Of a stretch of DNA of 9,529 nucleotides, positions 5,198 to 9,529 are shown piece after piece. This DNA comes from Porphyrobacter sp. UBA7686. GTDB taxonomy: Bacteria > Pseudomonadota > Alphaproteobacteria > Sphingomonadales > Sphingomonadaceae. The position numbers and the translations under genes are program-made. Within the stretch, counting starts at the first letter, position 1, and every line of letters begins with the position of its first letter. The notes beneath the pieces were generated by a model. The model saw nothing but the letters and a program-made list of their open reading frames with translations, had not been told where the DNA came from and ran no database searches. Location: contig DLGU01000048.1 in the NCBI GenBank assembly GCA_002482865.1, forward strand, positions 1,596-11,124. Reading direction: 5' to 3'.

Positions 5198-7471
5198 TCA
5201 TCCCACGACGCCCGCGCCCGCCAGCACGGCGAGGGTCAGCACATCGGGCACGCTGGCGGTCATCGGCACGATCTGCACCGGCTTTTCCATCCCGATCAGC
5301 ATTGGGCCGATCGTGGCATTGCTGCCCAATTCGCGCAGCAGCTTGGCCGAAAGGTTCGCCGATTGCAGCCCCGGCATGATCAGGACATTTGCCGGGCCGG
5401 ACAGGCGACTGAACGGGTACAGCGCCATCACCTTGGGATTGAGCGCGGCGTCGGGCGCCATTTCGCCTTCATATTCGAAGCCCGGATCCTCCCGATCGAG
5501 AATCGCCACCGCCTCGCGGATCGAAGTCAGCCACTGGCCCGAGGGGTTACCGAAGGTCGAATAGCTGAGGAACGCGACGCGCGGTTCATGCCCCATGCGC
5601 CGGGCGACCGCGGCGGTTTCCTTGGCGATATGGGCCAGCTCGGCGGAATTGGGCCGCTCGTTGATCGTCGTATCGGCGAGGAAGGTCGTGTGGTTCTTGC
5701 CGATCATCATGTGGATGCCGAACGGCAGCGCGCCCTGCTTGTGATCGAGCACCAGGTTCACCTCGCGCACGGTCTGCGCAAAGGTGCGGGTCATGCCGGT
5801 GATGATCCCGTCCCCGTGGCCGAGTGCGACCAGCAGCGACGCAAAGACGTTGCGGTCCTGATTGACCATGCGCCGCACATCGCGCTCGGTATAGCCGCGC
5901 CGCTGGAGCCGCTTGTACAGGTAATCGACCATCGCGGGCACGTGCTCGCTATCGGCCGAGTTCTGGATTTCAAAGCTGCCCGGATCGCCGACCGATAGCT
6001 GATGCAGCTTGTCGAGCACAGCCTTGGTGCGACCGACCAGGATCGGCGTACCATAGCCGAAATCGCGGAACTGGATCGCGGCGCGCAGCACCACTTCTTC
6101 TTCCGCTTCGGCAAAGACCATCCGCTTGGGGTTCGCCTTGGCGACTTCATAAACGCCGCTTAGCACCGAAGTGGTGGGGTTGAGGCGGCTGCGCAGCTGG
6201 ATGCGATAAGCCTCGAAATCCTCAATCCGCGCCTGCGCCACGCCCGAATCCATTGCCGCCTTGGCCACGGCAGAGGACACCACCTCGATCAAGCGCGGGT
6301 CGAACGGGGCGGGGATGATGTAATCGGTGCCGAACTTGTGGTTCTTGCCATAGGCGCTCGCCACTTCTTCAGGCACCTGACGGCGCGCGAGTTCCGCAAT
6401 AGCGTGCGCGGCGGCGACCTTCATTTCTTCATTGATCGTGGTCGCCTGCACATCCAGCGCGCCGCGGAAGATGAAGGGGAAACCCAGCACATTGTTGACC
6501 TGATTGGGGAAATCGCTGCGTCCGGTGGCGATGATCGCATCGGAGCGGACGGCCTTGGCTTCGTCCGGCATGATTTCCGGGACAGGGTTGGCCATTGCGA
6601 AGATGATCGGCTTGTCCGCCATCTTGCGCACCCATTCGGGCTTCAGCGCGCCCGCCGCCGAAAGGCCGAGGAAGATGTCCGCGCCCACCAGCGCTTCTTC
6701 AAGGCTGGTCGCGGTGGTGGCGACCGCGTGGGCGCTCTTCCACTGGTCAACACCTTCGCGGCCCGGCGTGATCGGGCCGGAACGGTCGCACATGATCACG
6801 TTTTCGTGGCGCACGCCCATCGCCTTGATCAACGCGGTGCAGGCGATGGCAGCAGCGCCCGCGCCGTTGACCACGACCTTCACGTCCTTGAATTCGCGTC
6901 CGGTGATGTGGCAGGCGTTGAGCAGGCCGGCGGCGGTGATGATCGCGGTACCGTGCTGGTCGTCGTGCATCACCGGGATATTCATGCGCTCACGCAGAGC
7001 CGCCTCGATGATGAAGCATTCCGGCGCCTTGATGTCCTCAAGATTGATCCCGCCGAAGGTCGGCTCCATCAGCGCGACCGCGTTGATGAACGCCTCGGGG
7101 TCTTCGGTGGCGAGTTCGATGTCGATCGAATCCACGTCAGCGAACCGCTTGAACAGCACCGCCTTGCCTTCCATCACCGGCTTCGATGCCAGCGCGCCCA
7201 AATTGCCCAACCCGAGGATTGCGGTGCCATTGCTGATCACGGCGACCAGATTGCCTTTGACGGTGTAGCGCGCGGCGAGCGAGGGATCGGCGGCGATGGC
7301 TTCCACCGGCACAGCCACACCCGGCGAGTAAGCCAGCGAAAGGTCACGTTGCGAGGTCATCGGCTTGGTGGCGACGATCTCGAGTTTACCGGGGCGGATG
7401 GTCTCGTGATAGAACAGCGCCTCGCGCGCGGTGAAGCCGCCCTTGTTCGGTGTGGCGTTCTCATCGGCCAT
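5198..7471 (-). CDS. maeB: NADP-dependent malic enzyme with C-terminal phosphotransacetylase-like domain
   Basis: Oxidatively decarboxylates L-malate to pyruvate, linking the TCA cycle to gluconeogenesis, acetyl-CoA and NADPH supply. The 757-aa size is typical of the MaeB hybrid type. The malic enzyme part (about 15-430) shows catalytic Tyr48 in AYSPGVA, ISNGTAILGLGN (79-90), Lys103 in EGKAVLFK, metal ligands in NLEDI (143-147) and MHDDQHGT (168-175), the nucleotide loop VNGAGAAA (201-208), and AMANPVPEI (292-300). Residues about 440-757 are phosphotransacetylase-like (LSYSTFGNPSG at 635-645, IGPMLIGMEKPV at 721-732). Where active Pta has a catalytic Ser-Arg, this protein has Pro736-Met737, so that domain is probably inactive. 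In studied homologues it mediates oligomerisation and acetyl-CoA inhibition. The start has GAGGGA at 7481-7486, nine bases upstream. NADP rather than NAD preference is inferred from family. It diverges from mutS. Confidence 0.95.
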   Translation of the reverse strand: MADENATPNKGGFTAREALFYHETIRPGKLEIVATKPMTSQRDLSLAYSPGVAVPVEAIAADPSLAARYTVKGNLVAVISNGTAILGLGNLGALASKPVMEGKAVLFKRFADVDSIDIELATEDPEAFINAVALMEPTFGGINLEDIKAPECFIIEAALRERMNIPVMHDDQHGTAIITAAGLLNACHITGREFKDVKVVVNGAGAAAIACTALIKAMGVRHENVIMCDRSGPITPGREGVDQWKSAHAVATTATSLEEALVGADIFLGLSAAGALKPEWVRKMADKPIIFAMANPVPEIMPDEAKAVRSDAIIATGRSDFPNQVNNVLGFPFIFRGALDVQATTINEEMKVAAAHAIAELARRQVPEEVASAYGKNHKFGTDYIIPAPFDPRLIEVVSSAVAKAAMDSGVAQARIEDFEAYRIQLRSRLNPTTSVLSGVYEVAKANPKRMVFAEAEEEVVLRAAIQFRDFGYGTPILVGRTKAVLDKLHQLSVGDPGSFEIQNSADSEHVPAMVDYLYKRLQRRGYTERDVRRMVNQDRNVFASLLVALGHGDGIITGMTRTFAQTVREVNLVLDHKQGALPFGIHMMIGKNHTTFLADTTINERPNSAELAHIAKETAAVARRMGHEPRVAFLSYSTFGNPSGQWLTSIREAVAILDREDPGFEYEGEMAPDAALNPKVMALYPFSRLSGPANVLIMPGLQSANLSAKLLRELGSNATIGPMLIGMEKPVQIVPMTASVPDVLTLAVLAGAGVVG

Positions 7472-7545
7472 GATGCCTGATCCCTCTGCTTGTCCGAATG
7501 GAAAATCGCGTTCCGCTTAGCCTCACCAAGGCGGTTGCGATAGGC

Positions 7546-7592
7546 CGGAAATGGCGCGGCGCGGGGGAAAGCCGTAGCGGCGGACATTTCCG
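7546..7592. repeat. Inverted repeat in the maeB/mutS divergent region
   Basis: CGGAAATG (7546-7553) and CATTTCCG (7585-7592) are an exact 8-bp inverted repeat with a 31-bp spacer, about three helical turns centre to centre. TCCGAAT also occurs twice in the 148-bp region, at 7493-7499 and overlapping the right arm at 7589-7595. The position between two divergent start codons fits a regulator-binding site, but no known operator consensus was recognised. No convincing sigma-70 promoter pair was found in the gap. Confidence 0.3.
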
Positions 7593-7619
7593 AATCGCAG
7601 GCGATGGGGCAATGCCCGA

Positions 7620-9529
7620 ATGATGGCCGCCCTTCCCGATTCCAAACCCACGCCGATGATGGCGCAATACCTCGCGCTGCGCGAGGAAGCGGGCGATGCG
7701 CTGCTGTTCTACCGGATGGGCGATTTCTTTGAACTGTTCTTCGAGGACGCGCGCACGGCGGCCCAGATTCTCGACATCGCGCTGACCACCCGGGGCGAGC
7801 ATGGCGGCGCGCCGATCCCGATGTGCGGGGTGCCGGTGCATTCGGCGGAAGGCTATCTCGCGCGGCTGATCAAGGCGGGCTGCCGGGTCGCAATTGCCGA
7901 ACAGGTCGAAACGCCCGACGAGGCCAAGGCGCGGGCCAAGCGCGAAGGCACCCCGTCCTCCAAGGTGCTGGTGGGCCGTGCGATTGTGCGGCTGGTGACG
8001 GCGGGGACGCTGACCGAGGAAGCCCTGCTGGAGCCACGCCGTGCGAACGTGCTGGCGGCGCTGGCGGAATTGCGCGGAACGGTGGGGATTGCTGCCGTCG
8101 ACGTGTCCACGGGCGCGATGGTGCTGGAAGAATGCGCCGCCGATCAGCTTGGCGCGGCGCTGGCGCGGCTGTCTCCGAGCGAGGTGGTGGTGCCCGAAGA
8201 CTGGCAACATGGCCCGGAGGAGGTGATCTCCCGCCCGCGCAACAGTTTCGCGAGCGATGCCGGGGCTGAGCGGCTGAAGGCTGTGCATGGTGTGGCGACG
8301 CTCGATGCGTTCGGCGATTTTTCCCGCGCGATGCTGGGCGCGGCGGGCGGGTTGATCGCCTATCTCGACCATGTCGGGCGCGGCAAGCTGCCGCTGCTGC
8401 TGCCGCCGGTCGCGCGCGCTGCCGAGGCGGGCATGGTGATGGATGCGGCGACGCGGGCGAGCCTGGAAATCCTTGAAAGCACCAACGGGGGTTCGCGCGC
8501 GGGCAGCTTGATCGGCGCGGTGGATCGCTGCGTCACCGGGGCAGGCTCGCGGCTGCTGGCGGAGGATCTGTCTGCGCCCCTGCTCGATGTCGCGCAGATC
8601 GAGGCGCGGCTCGCGCTGGTGCAGTTCTGGCGCGACCGTCCGATTGAACGCGCGCAATTGCGTGAGGCCTTGCGCGCCATCCCTGATCTCGGCCGCGCGC
8701 TCGGGCGCGTGGTGGCAGGGCGCGGCTCTCCCCGCGATCTCGGCCAGCTGCGCGATGGGCTGTCCGAGGCGATGCGCCTGCACCATTGGCTGAGCGGCGC
8801 GCCGGATCGGCCAGCCCTGCTCGATGCCGTTCTGGCGAAGCTCACCGGCCACGGCGCGCTCACCGATTGGCTATCGCGCGCGCTGGTGCCCTCGCCCCCG
8901 ACCGAGCGCGGGAGCGGCGGGTTCATCGCGGACGGCTATGACGCCGCGCTCGACGAATTGCGCGCCACATCCGGCGATGCCCGCCGCGCGATTGCGGCAA
9001 TGGAAGCGCGCTACCGGGACGAAACCGGCATCGCCACGCTCAAGATCCGCCACAACGGCGTGCTCGGCTATTTCATCGAAGTGGGGGCGCGCTATGCCGA
9101 TGCGCTGATGGCGCCCGACAGTGGCTTCACCCACCGTCAGACGATGGCAGGCGCAGTGCGGTTCAACTCTCTGAAACTGCACGAAGAAGCCGCCCGCATC
9201 GCCGAAGCCGGGGGCCACGCGCTGGCGGCGGAGGAGGCGCATTTCGAGGAACTGGTCGCCGAAGTGGTCGCCGCGCGCCACGCCATCGCCGCCACCGCCG
9301 CCGCCCTCGCCCGGATCGATGTCGCCGCCGGCAATGCCGAACGCGCCAGCGAATCCGATTGGTGCCGACCGGTGATTGCCGAGGACGCAGGCCTCTCCAT
9401 CACCGCCGGGCGTCATCCGGTGGTCGAAGCGGCACTCGCCAAAGCGGGTGAGCGGTTTGTGGCGAATGACTGCCAGCTGGCCGACGCCAATCGCCTGTGG
9501 CTGATCGGCGGGCCGAACATGGGCGGCAA
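7620..9529 (+). CDS. mutS: DNA mismatch repair ATPase MutS, 3' end cut by window
   Basis: MutS dimers recognise base mismatches and small loops and recruit MutL. The window holds 636 complete codons with no frameshift or stop. The mismatch-recognition domain carries MGDFFELF; Phe36-Phe37-Glu38 is the Phe-x-Glu wedge, with the same numbering as E. coli Phe36/Glu38 but Phe in the middle where Tyr is usual. IPMCGVPVHSAEGYLARLI follows, then the connector, the lever (LEILESTNGGSRAGSLIGAV region, from about residue 280), the clamp with LKIRHNGVLGYFIEV, and FTHRQTMAGAVRF from residue 503. The ATPase domain begins near 560, and the sequence stops inside Walker A, GPNMGG at 631-636; the rest lies off the right edge. 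The first of four in-frame ATGs (7620, 7623, 7656, 7659) was taken because it restores E. coli numbering. A TAG at 7575 closes the frame upstream, and GGGG at 7606-7609 is a weak ribosome site. It diverges from maeB. Confidence 0.97.
   Translation, partial: MMAALPDSKPTPMMAQYLALREEAGDALLFYRMGDFFELFFEDARTAAQILDIALTTRGEHGGAPIPMCGVPVHSAEGYLARLIKAGCRVAIAEQVETPDEAKARAKREGTPSSKVLVGRAIVRLVTAGTLTEEALLEPRRANVLAALAELRGTVGIAAVDVSTGAMVLEECAADQLGAALARLSPSEVVVPEDWQHGPEEVISRPRNSFASDAGAERLKAVHGVATLDAFGDFSRAMLGAAGGLIAYLDHVGRGKLPLLLPPVARAAEAGMVMDAATRASLEILESTNGGSRAGSLIGAVDRCVTGAGSRLLAEDLSAPLLDVAQIEARLALVQFWRDRPIERAQLREALRAIPDLGRALGRVVAGRGSPRDLGQLRDGLSEAMRLHHWLSGAPDRPALLDAVLAKLTGHGALTDWLSRALVPSPPTERGSGGFIADGYDAALDELRATSGDARRAIAAMEARYRDETGIATLKIRHNGVLGYFIEVGARYADALMAPDSGFTHRQTMAGAVRFNSLKLHEEAARIAEAGGHALAAEEAHFEELVAEVVAARHAIAATAAALARIDVAAGNAERASESDWCRPVIAEDAGLSITAGRHPVVEAALAKAGERFVANDCQLADANRLWLIGGPNMGG

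Noticed and set aside
6338..7480. Open frame of 380 codons on the + strand opposite maeB
   Set aside because: It is antisense to a clearly conserved malic enzyme gene, with low-complexity Arg/His/Asp/Gly composition and no family resemblance.
7487..7515. GGAAC on the - strand upstream of maeB as an EcfG -35 element
   Set aside because: The sequence 17 bases further on is CAAG and not CGTT, so the second element is missing.
7461..8852. Open frame of 463 codons on the - strand opposite mutS
   Set aside because: It is rich in Arg, Ala, Gly and His without any recognisable domain and lies entirely antisense to mutS and its upstream region. Long antisense frames like this are expected opposite GC-rich genes.
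1..9529. Defence island, mobile element or CRISPR
   Set aside because: No transposase, integrase, nuclease-helicase pair, toxin-antitoxin pair, spaced repeats or terminal repeats were found, and composition is even throughout.

Overview
The window is GC-rich chromosomal DNA from an alphaproteobacterium, most likely a sphingomonad of the Erythrobacter/Novosphingobium type. Three things point there: the protein families, the style of the TrmB and MutS sequences, and the head-to-head maeB/mutS pair, which I recall being common in Alphaproteobacteria. The species cannot be fixed from the sequence. I see no rRNA or tRNA gene, CRISPR array, transposase, phage gene or integration scar.

Layout, left to right. 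(1) Positions 1-77 hold two hairpins; the second is probably a terminator. (2) 78-899 (-) encodes a predicted membrane-anchored regulator with an N-terminal LuxR-type helix-turn-helix, one membrane segment and an extracytoplasmic beta-rich domain. (3) 984-1685 (+) is trmB, the tRNA m7G46 methyltransferase, diverging from the regulator across 84 bp. (4) Three leftward genes follow. In transcription order they are a small four-helix membrane protein (4117-4512), an exported metal-dependent amidohydrolase (2714-4048) and an endonuclease/exonuclease/phosphatase-fold lipoprotein (1689-2717). The last two overlap by an ATGA. The lipoprotein gene converges on trmB with only 3 bp between the stop codons. 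(5) 4656-5156 (+) is a YciF/DUF892 ferritin-like protein with most expected iron ligands replaced. (6) A perfect 11-bp hairpin separates it from maeB (5198-7471, -), a malic enzyme fused to a phosphotransacetylase-like domain. (7) mutS (7620 to the right edge, +) diverges from maeB across 148 bp and is cut by the window edge inside its Walker A motif.

Functionally this is mostly housekeeping: tRNA modification, mismatch repair and C4 carbon metabolism. It also holds a small envelope cassette (membrane protein, periplasmic amidohydrolase, lipoprotein hydrolase) whose substrate is unknown. The parts most worth following up are the one-component membrane regulator, the coupled amidohydrolase/lipoprotein pair with sphingomyelinase-like motifs, and the degenerate ferritin-like site. 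I do not see a convincing undescribed multi-gene system. Every stretch without a gene is shorter than 150 bp.
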